From an uncultured Agathobaculum sp. (GTDB lineage: Bacteria; Bacillota; Clostridia; Oscillospirales; Butyricicoccaceae), in NCBI RefSeq assembly GCF_944384695.1, contig NZ_CALWUQ010000015.1, positions 1 to 35,992 on the forward strand: a DNA stretch of 35,992 nucleotides, given 5' to 3'. Below, piece by piece: positions 17,722 to 25,634 of the stretch. A program made the translations under genes and the position numbers. The notes below the pieces were generated by a model. That model was given only the letters and a program-made list of their open reading frames with translations. It had not been told where the DNA came from and ran no database searches. Positions within the stretch are counted from its first letter, which is position 1; the number at the start of each line of letters is the position of its first letter.

Positions 17722-18522
17722 TTACAGGCAAATCACGCCGCCCTGCACGCCGCGCAGGCCGTGCGTTTTGCGGTGTGACCAGAATTCATCCGAGCGGCAC
17801 ATGGTACAGATGCCGCTGTCAATCACGTTTTCCGGCTCAAGGCCCGCGTCCCGCAGCAGCCGAACGCCGATTCCCTGTAAATCCACATGGAATTTGGGGC
17901 CTTTCTCCATAATATAAGGATGCACCAGCGCGCCGAGCTGCTTTTCCATTGCCTCGGGCACATCCGCATCGGTTTCAAAGCATTCCTGCCGGATGGACGG
18001 GCCGAGCACCGCGCGCAGGCTTTCGCGCTTTGTCCCCAGCTTTTCCTCCATCACCGCCACGGTCTTGGGCAGAATGCCTCCCGCCATGCCGCGCCAGCCC
18101 GCGTGGCACACACCCGCGGTGTGGGTCGCGGGGTCGTACAGCAGCGTCACCACGCAGTCCGCATAAAAACCGCAAAGCGGCGTATTGGGCAGCGCGGTGA
18201 CAATCGCATCCGACTGCCATGCCATCGGGCGAACCAGACCCATACCGGCCTGCTCTTCCCCGACGACCGAAACCTCGGTTTCGTGAATCTGCCGGGTCAG
18301 CGTGATGCGGTTTTCGTCCACGCCCAGCGCTTCGGCCAGACGGTGGTAGTTTTCGCGTACATTTTCTTCGGTATCCCCGCGGTTAAAGCCCAGATTCAGG
18401 CTTTCGCAGTGCCCCGTGCTCACGCCGCCGAATTTGGTCGTAAAGGCGTGGCGCACCGGCAGGCGGCGGCAGGTATAATAAACAAACGGGCCGCGCTGAA
18501 TGCGGCACATAGACTGGTGCAT
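17722..18522 (-). CDS. YlmD/YfiH-type multicopper-oxidase-fold purine nucleoside phosphorylase
   Basis: A Cu/Zn-dependent enzyme family once annotated as laccase or polyphenol oxidase; members phosphorolyse adenosine, inosine and related nucleosides. The 266 residues carry the metal triad expected: His80 (T-R-Q-I-H), Cys123 (Y-A-D-C-V-V) and His140 (C-H-A-G-W-R-G). Also present is the family F-G-G-V-S-x-G motif near 31-36. The start is ATG 18522, with GGGAGG five to nine bases upstream; the longer frame is not favoured. It is the first gene of a leftward unit that continues with the solute-binding lipoprotein and mnmA, and its promoter is divergent from rny. A different role, such as peptidoglycan-editing factor (PgeF), is reported for some homologues. 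Confidence 0.88.
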   Translation of the reverse strand: MHQSMCRIQRGPFVYYTCRRLPVRHAFTTKFGGVSTGHCESLNLGFNRGDTEENVRENYHRLAEALGVDENRITLTRQIHETEVSVVGEEQAGMGLVRPMAWQSDAIVTALPNTPLCGFYADCVVTLLYDPATHTAGVCHAGWRGMAGGILPKTVAVMEEKLGTKRESLRAVLGPSIRQECFETDADVPEAMEKQLGALVHPYIMEKGPKFHVDLQGIGVRLLRDAGLEPENVIDSGICTMCRSDEFWSHRKTHGLRGVQGGVICL

Positions 18523-18549
18523 AAGCGTTCCTCCCGATATATCCGTTTT

Positions 18550-18578
18550 ATTATAGCAAATCGCCGCCTGTTCCACAA
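18550..18578 (-). promoter_or_regulatory. promoter of the YlmD-lipoprotein-mnmA unit
   Basis: TTGTGG (18573-18578), 17-base spacer, TATAAT (18550-18555) with a TGC extension, minus strand, about 28 bases before the ATG. Confidence 0.75.
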
Positions 18579-18639
18579 GGCCGCGCCCGGCCTGTTCTCA
18601 AAATACGCCAAAATCTGTACGGTATGGCATGGGTTTTTC

Positions 18640-18668
18640 TTGACAGTTTGACCAACAGGCTTTACAAT
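18640..18668 (+). promoter_or_regulatory. promoter upstream of rny
   Basis: TTGACA (18640-18645), 17-base spacer, TACAAT (18663-18668). A TATAAT at 18678-18683 lies 10 bases further down but lacks a good -35. Transcription would begin near 18675, about 300 bases ahead of rny. Confidence 0.75.
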
Positions 18669-18698
18669 AAATTGTAGTATAATACCTGCTGTAATATA

Positions 18699-18727
18699 GC
18701 CTGCGCAATTTCGCGCAGGGCTTTTTT
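18699..18727 (+). terminator. early terminator in the rny leader
   Basis: GCCTGCGC pairs with GCGCAGGGC (one bulged base) around a 6-base loop, followed directly by TTTTTT. It lies only about 25 bases past the predicted start site, so it would yield an RNA of roughly 50 bases unless read through. Confidence 0.65.
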
Positions 18728-18979
18728 CAAAGGCATTATAACCCGGCGTTTTCCAAACGCCATTTGCTACGCAGGGCCGCGCCTGTTTGTCTGTGAGCAA
18801 TCGGCCTGTTGCGCCATTTTTTGTCATTATTTTTCCGCATGGTTTGCCATATACAACACGCTTTTTATGTATTTTCTGCAAATCTGCGTCTCATTTTGCC
18901 GAAAGATACCGCGCAAGCCGTTTTTTCGCCCAAACCGGTGCTGCCTCAAAATCACGAAATAGGAGGACACACCAAAAAC
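18728..18979 (+). other. long rny leader without a recognised gene
   Basis: About 250 bases between the early terminator and rny. I see a 7-bp hairpin GGCGTTT/AAACGCC near 18738-18755, a run of T near 18819-18824 and the AGGAGG ribosome-binding site at 18961-18966. No convincing small coding region, tRNA or named riboswitch was found. An in-frame extension of rny into this part (from 18809) lacks a ribosome-binding site and family similarity. Confidence 0.5.
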
Positions 18980-20524
18980 ATGACCGACATCATCATACCG
19001 ATTATAGCCGGTATCGTGTGTCTCGTTGTGGGCGTTGTCATTGGTTTCCTGTACCGCAAGAGCGTTGCGGAAAAGGAAATCGGCTCCGCCGAGACCGAAG
19101 CGACACGCATCATCAACGAAGCCATCAAAGCCGGTGAAACCAAAAAACGCGAATCCATTCTCGAAGCCAAGGATGAAATCCACAGGCAGCGCACCGAGGC
19201 CGACCGCGAGCTGAAGGAGCGCCGCAACGAGACCCAGCAGCTTGAGCGCCGCCTGATTCAGCGCGAAGAAGCGCTCGACAAGAAGAGCGACACGCTCGAC
19301 CGCAAGAACGAAGAACTGACCCGCCAGCTGGAAGCGACCCAGAAGGAAAAGGAAGAGCTGTCCCGCATCAAGGCCGAGCAGCTGGAAAAGCTGGAGCAGA
19401 TTGCCAGCATGACCCGCGACGAAGCGCGTGAAATGCTGGTTGCCTCGATTGAGTCCGAGGCGACGCACGACGCAGCCGTCAAGCTGCGCGAAATCCAGCA
19501 GAAGCTCAAGGACGAAAGCGAACAGACCGCGCGCGAGATTATCTCGACCGCCATCCAGCGCTGCGCTGCCGACCATGTTTCCGAAGCGACCGTTTCGGTC
19601 GTGCCGCTGCCCAACGACGAAATGAAGGGCCGCATCATCGGCCGCGAGGGCCGCAATATCCGTACCCTCGAAACGCTTACGGGCGTCGACCTGATTATCG
19701 ACGATACGCCTGAAGCGATTACGCTTTCCTCGTTCGACCCGGTGCGCCGCGAAATCGCGCGTCTGGCGCTCGAAAAGCTGATTGTGGACGGCCGCATCCA
19801 TCCCGCCCGCATCGAGGAAATGGTGGAAAAATCCCGCCGCGAGGTCGAGCAAATCATCAAGAGCGAGGGCGAGCGCGCGACCTTCGAGACCGGCATCCAC
19901 GGCATCCATCCCGAACTGGTCAAAATCCTCGGCCGCCTGCGTTACCGCACCAGCTACGGTCAGAACGTATTGCAGCACTCCATCGAGGTTGCACATATCG
20001 CCGGCATGATGGCCAGCGAGCTGGGGCTTGACCCGCTGCCCGCCCGCCGCGCCGGCCTGCTGCACGACATCGGCAAGGCAATCGACCACGAGGTTGAGGG
20101 CAGCCATGTACAGATTGGCGTAGACCTTGCCAAGAAGTACAAGGAAGCGCAGCCAATCATCCACGCAATCGAGGCGCACCACGGCGACGTGGAAGCCAAG
20201 ACCACGGTAGCCTGCCTGGTACAGGCGGCGGACGCTATCTCGGCGGCACGGCCGGGCGCGCGCCGCGAGAATCTGGAAAACTATATCAAGCGTCTGGAAA
20301 AGCTCGAGAGCATTGCAAACGAAACGCCCGGCGTTTCCAGCTCGTATGCGATTCAGGCGGGCCGCGAAATCCGTATCATCGTCAACCCCGACAAGATTTC
20401 GGATGACGCCATGATTCTGCTCGCCCGCGAGGTAGCAAAGAAAATCGAGGATGAGCTGGATTATCCCGGCCAAATCAAGGTCAACATGGTACGCGAAACC
20501 CGCGCCATCGACTACGCAAAGTAA
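18980..20524 (+). CDS. rny: ribonuclease Y
   Basis: Membrane-anchored endoribonuclease that starts bulk mRNA decay in Firmicutes. The 514 residues match the family. One N-terminal membrane helix (4-24) is followed by a long charged coiled coil (about 28-185) that scaffolds the degradosome. The KH domain has [10 protein letters not shown] at 217-226. The HD domain has His333 and the H362-D363-I-G-K-A motif binding the metals. The start is ATG 18980; AGGAGG at 18961 is 13 bases away, longer than usual, which may make translation less efficient. The gene is monocistronic with a terminator behind it and a structured leader in front. Confidence 0.97.
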   Translation: MTDIIIPIIAGIVCLVVGVVIGFLYRKSVAEKEIGSAETEATRIINEAIKAGETKKRESILEAKDEIHRQRTEADRELKERRNETQQLERRLIQREEALDKKSDTLDRKNEELTRQLEATQKEKEELSRIKAEQLEKLEQIASMTRDEAREMLVASIESEATHDAAVKLREIQQKLKDESEQTAREIISTAIQRCAADHVSEATVSVVPLPNDEMKGRIIGREGRNIRTLETLTGVDLIIDDTPEAITLSSFDPVRREIARLALEKLIVDGRIHPARIEEMVEKSRREVEQIIKSEGERATFETGIHGIHPELVKILGRLRYRTSYGQNVLQHSIEVAHIAGMMASELGLDPLPARRAGLLHDIGKAIDHEVEGSHVQIGVDLAKKYKEAQPIIHAIEAHHGDVEAKTTVACLVQAADAISAARPGARRENLENYIKRLEKLESIANETPGVSSSYAIQAGREIRIIVNPDKISDDAMILLAREVAKKIEDELDYPGQIKVNMVRETRAIDYAK

Positions 20525-20541
20525 ATCCTCCCGATACAGCA

Positions 20542-20576
20542 CAAGGGACAGGCAAACCGCCTGTCCCTTGTTTTTT
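20542..20576 (+). terminator. terminator of rny
   Basis: A perfect 12-bp stem (20542-20553 with 20559-20570), 5-base loop, then TTTTTTG. It starts 17 bases after the rny stop. Confidence 0.93.
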
Positions 20577-20637
20577 GTCTCGATAGCACGAATGGTTTCC
20601 GGCAGCGCCGTCATGCTTGCGGCTCGCCGGCACATCG

Positions 20638-21354
20638 TTACGCGGCGTCCGCGGTATGGCCCGCCTTTTTGTCGTGCAGCCGACGCGCGGCGTACACCAC
20701 GGGCGTATCGAGCAGCGAGGTGAAAATGAAAATCACATAGCTCGACAGCGCGACCGAAATCAGCGTCGGAATGTCGTATGTCCCCCAGAAGGCAAACGCA
20801 GTGAACAGCACGGTGTTGACCATCTGCGAGACCAGCGTCGAGCCGTTGTTGCGCAGCCAGAGGAAGGCGCGGTGGTCGCCCGTGCGCTTTTCGGTCAGCT
20901 CCCACCATTTATGATACAGCCAAACGTCGAAAATCTGCGCGACTGCATACACCGCGAGCGACGACAGCATCATGCGCGGGGTGTTGGAAAAAATCGCCTG
21001 CATGGACGGCATCGCCCAGTCGTTTACCGACGGAATATAGGCCAGCCACGACTGCGAAACCAGAATAAACAGCACATTCGCGGCAATGCCTGCCCAGACC
21101 GCCTGCTGCGCAGCCTTTTTGCCCGCAACCTCACTCAAAATATCGGTCACAAGGAAGGTGGTCGCAAACAGGATGTTGCCGAGCGTCATCTCCATGCCGT
21201 AAGCGTCAATCAGGATGAGCACCTCGATATTTGCCGCAATGGTCGCAAACACCGTAAACGCCATCAGGCCCCCGGTTCCGAACAGGTAAAACCACAGCAG
21301 CACCGCGCCGTACAGTACCACCAGCGTGCCAATCAGCAATAATTCGTTTGTCAT
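20638..21354 (-). CDS. YhhQ/VUT-family queuosine-precursor transporter
   Basis: A membrane protein of 238 residues with about six helices from the QPTR (COG1738, DUF165) family. Members import preQ0/preQ1 or queuine for tRNA queuosine. Family motifs are present: T-D-I-L-S-E-V-A-G-K-K-A-A at about 69-81, and the later L-R-N-N-G-S-T-L-V-S-Q-M-V-N-T segment. The start overlaps the stop of the upstream radical SAM gene by four bases (ATGA), so the two are translationally coupled. The preQ1-I-like aptamer upstream of the pair supports a queuosine-precursor substrate; which precursor cannot be told from sequence. It carries no visible tRNA-guanine transglycosylase neighbour. Confidence 0.9.
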   Translation of the reverse strand: MTNELLLIGTLVVLYGAVLLWFYLFGTGGLMAFTVFATIAANIEVLILIDAYGMEMTLGNILFATTFLVTDILSEVAGKKAAQQAVWAGIAANVLFILVSQSWLAYIPSVNDWAMPSMQAIFSNTPRMMLSSLAVYAVAQIFDVWLYHKWWELTEKRTGDHRAFLWLRNNGSTLVSQMVNTVLFTAFAFWGTYDIPTLISVALSSYVIFIFTSLLDTPVVYAARRLHDKKAGHTADAA

Positions 21355-22064
21355 TTTACTTCTCCTACGCCAAAATCTGTATTTTCCAACAGAATGTCCA
21401 CACGCGGGTTGTCCCGGTAAAGCGGATACACGTCGCGCACAAAGGCCGCGCGCGCAACGTCGTCCGGCCGGACGGGTGTGGTGTTCGGAACCATGATGTT
21501 GACGCAGACACGGTCAAAATGTGCCAGACCGGTCTCGATGTCGTGCCGCATGCTTTCCGCCGTCTGCCCGGCAAGGCCGAACAGCAGGCAGCAGTCGTCA
21601 AAGTCCGCGGCAATCTTCGCGGGGTCGGTCTCGTCAATGCCCTTGTCGAGCACCCGCTCGCGGTAGTCCGCGTCGAAGGTCTCCACGCCGATTTTGACAT
21701 GCAGCGTGACCCCCTGCCCTGCAAACCGCGCACGCAGCGCGGGCAGCGTTTTGCGGAACAGCCAGTGGCTTTCGATGTGCAGGTCGCGGATGCCCGTTTC
21801 ACGGCAGACGCGCTCCACCTCGCGGATGGTGGACTCGTCCAGCTCGGCAAACGAGCCGGAGTTGATTGCCTCGAGACGGCCGTACACACCGGTCACCTGT
21901 GCCAGCACCGCACGGTTGAGAGAAAGGTTTGCCTGCTCGTCGCGCGATGCGTCCAGATGGTAGTCGCAGAAGCGGCAGCGCTTCCACGCGCAGCCCCGCC
22001 CGCGCAGCAGCACGATTTCGCGCGGATTTTTGTCCTCGATTACCGAATAACGGGTCATCTCCAC
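21351..22064 (-). CDS. radical SAM-like protein, candidate queuine lyase (QueL-type)
   Basis: About 237 residues, starting at GTG 22064 with AGAGGGG eight bases upstream; ATG 22082 is an alternative. Near the N-terminus a Cys cluster G-C-A-W-K-R-C-R-F-C-D-Y-H has CX4CX2C spacing, one residue longer than the canonical radical SAM CX3CX2C. It probably binds a 4Fe-4S cluster and S-adenosylmethionine. Later strands contain I-N-S-G-S-F-A-E-L-D, H-I-E-S-H-W and K-I-G-V-E-T-F-D, typical of a partial TIM barrel. It is coupled to a YhhQ-type transporter and sits behind a preQ1-I-like aptamer. That context suggests queuine salvage, as reported for Clostridioides difficile QueL, which regenerates preQ1 from queuine. 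The specific assignment is inference; radical SAM membership itself is well supported. Confidence 0.72.
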   Translation of the reverse strand: MEMTRYSVIEDKNPREIVLLRGRGCAWKRCRFCDYHLDASRDEQANLSLNRAVLAQVTGVYGRLEAINSGSFAELDESTIREVERVCRETGIRDLHIESHWLFRKTLPALRARFAGQGVTLHVKIGVETFDADYRERVLDKGIDETDPAKIAADFDDCCLLFGLAGQTAESMRHDIETGLAHFDRVCVNIMVPNTTPVRPDDVARAAFVRDVYPLYRDNPRVDILLENTDFGVGEVK

Positions 22065-22084
22065 CGGTTTTTCCCCTCTCATTG

Positions 22085-22118
22085 CAAAAAAATAAGGCGT
22101 ACCCCAAAACGGTACACC
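22085..22118 (-). terminator. terminator at the end of the preQ1 leader
   Basis: On the minus strand GGTGTACC pairs with GGTACGCC (one G-U pair) and is followed by TTATTTTTTT, 20-30 bases before the radical SAM start codon. Its position inside a leader suggests a riboswitch expression platform or attenuator. Confidence 0.8.
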
Positions 22119-22122
22119 ATCC

Positions 22123-22324
22123 TTTGACCCCCGCCGTCAGGCGCGCAGTCAAACAGAAAATTTGCATCCCTGCAAATTTTCATCAAAAATCAGGCGCATG
22201 TCCTGATTTTTGATACAAGAAAGCGATATTGTGTGCCGCTTTTGCGGCGCGCAAAATTGCGCCCGGGCTTTGTCCGCGCACAGCGCGGCACAGCCCCCTC
22301 GATGAAAACCGTGGTTTTTATCGA
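22123..22324 (-). repeat. cluster of seven consecutive hairpins in the leader
   Basis: Between aptamer and terminator the leader is almost wholly palindromic. Stems are at 22299-22324; 22265-22296 (with an inner stem); 22249-22262; 22235-22248; 22182-22214 (13 bp perfect); 22156-22181 (11 bp perfect); and 22123-22153 (TTTGAC outer pair plus inner CGCC/GGCG). No coding frame fits. It could be one structured RNA or an inserted palindromic element. Confidence 0.75.
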
Positions 22325-22331
22325 AGTCTTT

Positions 22332-22373
22332 CCCGTAGTTTTGTTTAAAGACAGGATGGTTCCGAACTGTCTG
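22332..22373 (-). promoter_or_regulatory. preQ1-I-like riboswitch aptamer
   Basis: Minus-strand RNA: stem AGACAG (22372-22367) with CUGUCU (22354-22349), a 12-base loop containing AACCAUC, then an A-rich tail TTAAACAAAACTA ending CGGG (22348-22332). The size, the C-rich loop able to pair with the terminal GG to form the pseudoknot, and the A-rich tail match the preQ1-I architecture. The tail closely resembles known family members. The aptamer starts about 13 bases after the predicted transcription start. The downstream genes are a queuosine-precursor transporter and a radical SAM protein, the expected targets. Confidence 0.78.
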
Positions 22374-22391
22374 TTATGGAATTGCTTTTCC

Positions 22392-22419
22392 ATTATAACG
22401 AATTTACGCTGAAAGTCAA
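22392..22419 (-). promoter_or_regulatory. promoter of the preQ1-controlled operon
   Basis: TTGACT (22414-22419), 16-base spacer, TATAAT (22392-22397) on the minus strand; start near 22385. The leader to the first gene is about 320 bases. It lies only 50-80 bases from the divergent AGCS symporter start. Confidence 0.85.
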
Positions 22420-22471
22420 GCATATTTCGCATGGCTGTCCGGCATATACTTTCCCGAATGGAGGGATGTGC

Positions 22472-23869
22472 ATGACAACGGACACCATCGCGCGGGTAAA
22501 CGACGCTGTGCGCGGCGTCATCTGGGGCGTTCCCATGCTGCTCCTGCTGGTCGGTACGGGCGTTTACTTCAGCCTGCGCACCGGCCTGTTTCAAGTGCGG
22601 TACGTCCGGCTGTGGCTGGGGCGCACCATACTGTCGTGCTTTTCCGGTAAAACGCGGCGGGCGAGCGGCATCTCCCCCTTTGCCACCGTATGCACCGCGC
22701 TTGCCGCAACAGTCGGCACGGGCAACATCGCGGGCGTGGCCACCGCGCTGACTATCGGCGGGCCGGGCGCGGTATTCTGGATGTGGGTCGCGGCCTTTTT
22801 CGGCATGATGACCGCGTTTGCGGAAAATACGCTCGGCATGCTGTACCGCGAAAAAGGGCCGGACGGCGCGTGGCGCGGCGGGCCGATGTATTATCTGAAA
22901 AAGGGACTGCACGCGCCCATACTGGCCGCAGGGTTTGCGCTGTTCTGCGCGCTGGCTTCGTTCGGCATCGGCAACATGAGCCAGTGCAACTCGATTGCGG
23001 GCGGGCTGCGCGGTGTGTTTGGCGTGCCGCCGCTTGCGACCGGCCTTGTCACCGCCGCCCTGCTGGGTGCGGTCATGCTGGGCGGGCTGGGGCGCATCTC
23101 GCGCGTGACGACCGCGCTCGTGCCTGCAATGGCGCTGTTTTATATGGGCGGCGCGGCAATTGTGCTCTGGTGCCGCCGCGAGTTTGTTCCACAGGCCTGT
23201 GGACAAATCCTGTCCTGCGCGCTCGACCTGCGGGCGGCGGGCGGCGGCGCGGCCGGCTTCGGCATCCAGCAGGCCATCCGCATCGGCATTTCGCGCGGCG
23301 TGTTCTCCAATGAGGCCGGCCTCGGCTCGTCGGTCATGGTGCATACAGCGGCGGACGCGAAAGAACCGTGCGAACAGGGCATGTGGGCGGTGTTCGAGGT
23401 GTTTTTCGACACGATTGTGATGTGTACCGTGACCGCGCTCGTCATCCTGTCGAGCGGCGTGTATAACCCGGCGCAATATGGCCTTGCAGCGGGCACGCCG
23501 CTGCTTCCGCGGCTGGAAACCGGCGCGGCGCTGACCGCGCGCGCCTTTTCCGCGGTGTTCGGCGCGCCGGGCGGCGCGTTTGTCGCAGTCTCGCTGGCGC
23601 TGTTCGCCTTTTCCACCTTACTTGGCTGGTCGTACTATGGCCAACGCGCCGCGGAATACCTGTTCGGGCCGCGCGCTGTGCCGCTGTATAAAGGATTGTT
23701 TGTCGCGGCAGCGGCAGCGGGCTGCGTCATGCGGCTGGATTTGGCATGGGCGCTGTCCGACACCTTTAACGGCCTGATGGCGCTGCCCAATCTTGCGGGC
23801 GTGCTCGCGCTGCGCCGCGACGTACTGGGCGAGTGGCGGCGCTACCGCCGCGCAAACCATATTATTTGA
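22472..23869 (+). CDS. sodium:alanine/glycine symporter (AGCS family)
   Basis: A polytopic membrane protein of 465 residues taking up alanine, glycine or another small amino acid with Na+. The AGCS signature is clear: A-T-V-G-T-G-N-I-A-G-V-A near the start of the core, G-G-P-G-A-V-F-W-M-W, G-G-P-M-Y-Y-L, and F-S-N-E-A-G-L-G-S-S in the second half. The start is ATG 22472 with GGAGGG seven bases upstream; an ATG at 22466 directly abuts that site and is unlikely. It is divergent from the preQ1-controlled operon, and the bases that hold its promoter also hold that operon's promoter. I could not pick out a convincing promoter of its own. No clear terminator follows before nhaC. Confidence 0.93.
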   Translation: MTTDTIARVNDAVRGVIWGVPMLLLLVGTGVYFSLRTGLFQVRYVRLWLGRTILSCFSGKTRRASGISPFATVCTALAATVGTGNIAGVATALTIGGPGAVFWMWVAAFFGMMTAFAENTLGMLYREKGPDGAWRGGPMYYLKKGLHAPILAAGFALFCALASFGIGNMSQCNSIAGGLRGVFGVPPLATGLVTAALLGAVMLGGLGRISRVTTALVPAMALFYMGGAAIVLWCRREFVPQACGQILSCALDLRAAGGGAAGFGIQQAIRIGISRGVFSNEAGLGSSVMVHTAADAKEPCEQGMWAVFEVFFDTIVMCTVTALVILSSGVYNPAQYGLAAGTPLLPRLETGAALTARAFSAVFGAPGGAFVAVSLALFAFSTLLGWSYYGQRAAEYLFGPRAVPLYKGLFVAAAAAGCVMRLDLAWALSDTFNGLMALPNLAGVLALRRDVLGEWRRYRRANHII

Positions 23870-23950
23870 CAATTCCTTCTATTTTATCACCCATTTCCCC
23901 CACAGATTGCACAAATTTACGGTTTTTGCACCTAAAAACGGTTTTTGACC

Positions 23951-23979
23951 TTGTCAAGCCGGTCCAATCCATATAAAAT
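23951..23979 (+). promoter_or_regulatory. probable promoter of nhaC
   Basis: TTGTCA (23951-23956), 17-base spacer, TAAAAT (23974-23979), about 55 bases before the ATG. A 7-bp hairpin TGCAGGA/TCCTGCA (about 23989-24015) follows in the leader. Upstream, ACGGTTTTTG occurs twice within about 30 bases, which could be an operator, but nothing more can be said. Confidence 0.6.
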
Positions 23980-24035
23980 AAAAGAGCATTGCAGGAATCA
24001 AACCAATATCCTGCAAAATAAAGGGGGAAAATGGA

Positions 24036-25529
24036 ATGGATTTAACGGCAACCGTGTGGACGTTGCTGCCGCCAATCATCGCCATCGCACTGGCGCTGAT
24101 TACCAAGGAGGTTTACTCCTCCCTGCTCATCGGCATTCTGGCGGGCGCGCTGCTTTACACGGGATTTAACCCGCTGCATGCGGTCGAAACGACCTTCACG
24201 GTCATGGGCGGCAAGCTGGGTGACAACATCAACATCTGTATCTTTCTGGTGCTGCTCGGCATTCTGGTGTCGCTGGTCACCAAATCGGGCGCGTCGCGCG
24301 CTTACGGCGACTGGGCGGTGAAAACCATCCGGACGCGCCGCGGCGCTTCGTTTGCAACCTCGTTCCTCGGCATGTTCATCTTTGTCGACGACTACTTCAA
24401 CTGCCTGACCGTCGGCACGGTCATGCGTCCGGTAACGGACAAGTACAGCATCACGCGCGCCAAGCTCGCGTACATCATCGACGCGACTGCCGCGCCCGTG
24501 TGCATCATCGCGCCGATTTCCAGCTGGGCGGCGGCAGTCGGCTCTTCCCTGCCCGAATCCAGCTCGATGGATGGCTTCTCGCTCTTTTTGCAGACCATCC
24601 CGATGAACCTGTACGCGCTTCTGACCATCCTGTTCCTGATTTGGCTGATGGCGGTCGACTTTGACTTCGGCCCGATGAAGAAATACGAGCGCGCACACCG
24701 CGATGACGACCTTTCCCATCAGGAGGAAAACTATGTCGTCGGCGGCGCGGGCAAGGTGTACGACCTCATCCTGCCCATCTGTGTGCTGATTGTGCTATGC
24801 ATCGCGGGCATGCTGTACACCGGCGGCATTCTGGAAGGCGTCGGCGTGGTGGACGCATTTGCAAACTGCGATTCCTCGACCTCGCTAGTGCTCGGCTCCT
24901 TCTTTACGCTGGTCTTTACCTTCATTCTGTATATTCCGCGTAAGGTGCTGTCCTTCGGCCAGTTCTGCGAGGCGTTCACCGAAGGCTTCAAGTCCATGGT
25001 GCCCGCCATCCTGATTCTGACCCTCGCGTGGACGCTGTCCGGCGTCTGCTCGGAGGAGTACCTCAACATCGGCGGCTTTGTCTCCTCGGTGGTCAACGGC
25101 AACTCCATGGTGTCCATGCTGATGCCTGCAATCTTCTTCCTGATTGCGCTCGGCCTTGCCTTTGCGACCGGTACCTCGTGGGGCACGTTCGGCATCCTCA
25201 TCCCGATTGCCGTCGCGGTATTCGGGGATGCGCCGAGCACCATGCTGGTCATGACCGTGGCCGCCTGCCTGTCCGGCGCGGTCTGCGGCGACCACATCTC
25301 GCCCATCTCGGATACCACGATTCTGGCGTCCGCGGGCGCGCAGTGCAACCACATTGACCACGTCTCCACCCAGATGCCTTACGCATTGATGATTGCTGCC
25401 ATCAGCTTTGTCGGCTTCCTCGTCGGCGGCTTTGTCGGCAGCGGCGTTGTCGCGCTGGTGCTGGGCATCGTGCTGCTGGTGGTCGTCACCCTGCTGATTA
25501 CCGCGCGGCAGAAGAAAAACAAGGCGTAA
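24036..25529 (+). CDS. NhaC-family Na+/H+ antiporter
   Basis: A membrane protein of 497 residues with 11-12 helices. The family features are F-V-D-D-Y-F-N-C-L-T-V-G, and the C-terminal G-D-H-I-S-P-I-S-D-T-T-I-L-A-S-A-G block that contains ion-binding acidic and His residues. NhaC carriers expel Na+ in exchange for protons; some relatives exchange malate/lactate (MleN) or other substrates, so the exact exchange is not fixed. The AAGGGGGAAAATGG region gives a good ribosome-binding site. It lies between an Na+-dependent amino acid symporter and a MATE exporter, each with its own signals, so any sodium-cycle link is only suggestive. Confidence 0.9.
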   Translation: MDLTATVWTLLPPIIAIALALITKEVYSSLLIGILAGALLYTGFNPLHAVETTFTVMGGKLGDNINICIFLVLLGILVSLVTKSGASRAYGDWAVKTIRTRRGASFATSFLGMFIFVDDYFNCLTVGTVMRPVTDKYSITRAKLAYIIDATAAPVCIIAPISSWAAAVGSSLPESSSMDGFSLFLQTIPMNLYALLTILFLIWLMAVDFDFGPMKKYERAHRDDDLSHQEENYVVGGAGKVYDLILPICVLIVLCIAGMLYTGGILEGVGVVDAFANCDSSTSLVLGSFFTLVFTFILYIPRKVLSFGQFCEAFTEGFKSMVPAILILTLAWTLSGVCSEEYLNIGGFVSSVVNGNSMVSMLMPAIFFLIALGLAFATGTSWGTFGILIPIAVAVFGDAPSTMLVMTVAACLSGAVCGDHISPISDTTILASAGAQCNHIDHVSTQMPYALMIAAISFVGFLVGGFVGSGVVALVLGIVLLVVVTLLITARQKKNKA

Positions 25530-25563
25530 GCCGTTGTATCGTTTGACAACTGCATCATCTTAC

Positions 25564-25590
25564 GGCTCCCCCAAACGGGGGAGCCTGTTC
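25564..25590 (+). terminator. probable terminator after nhaC
   Basis: A 9-bp GC-rich stem (GGCTCCCCC with GGGGGAGCC), loop AAAC, followed by a weak T-rich stretch TGTTCTCT. Confidence 0.6.
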
Positions 25591-25634
25591 TCTGCACCTG
25601 ACACACCCCGATTAAGCGAAAGGAAGGAATCCCG

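Noticed and set aside
18809..18979. An N-terminal extension of RNase Y
   Set aside because: The known family starts with a short membrane helix, matching ATG 18980. The extension has no ribosome-binding site and reads through the leader.
18827..20908. A 693-codon open frame antisense to rny
   Set aside because: Mirror of the rny reading frame with no recognisable domain; rny has full coiled-coil, KH and HD domains.
22123..22324. A CRISPR array or tandem repeat array
   Set aside because: The stems differ in sequence and length and there is no repeated unit with spacers; it is a chain of unlike hairpins.
23910..23950. Direct repeat ACGGTTTTTG as an operator or mobile-element target
   Set aside because: Only two short AT-biased copies, no third copy or matching regulator gene seen.
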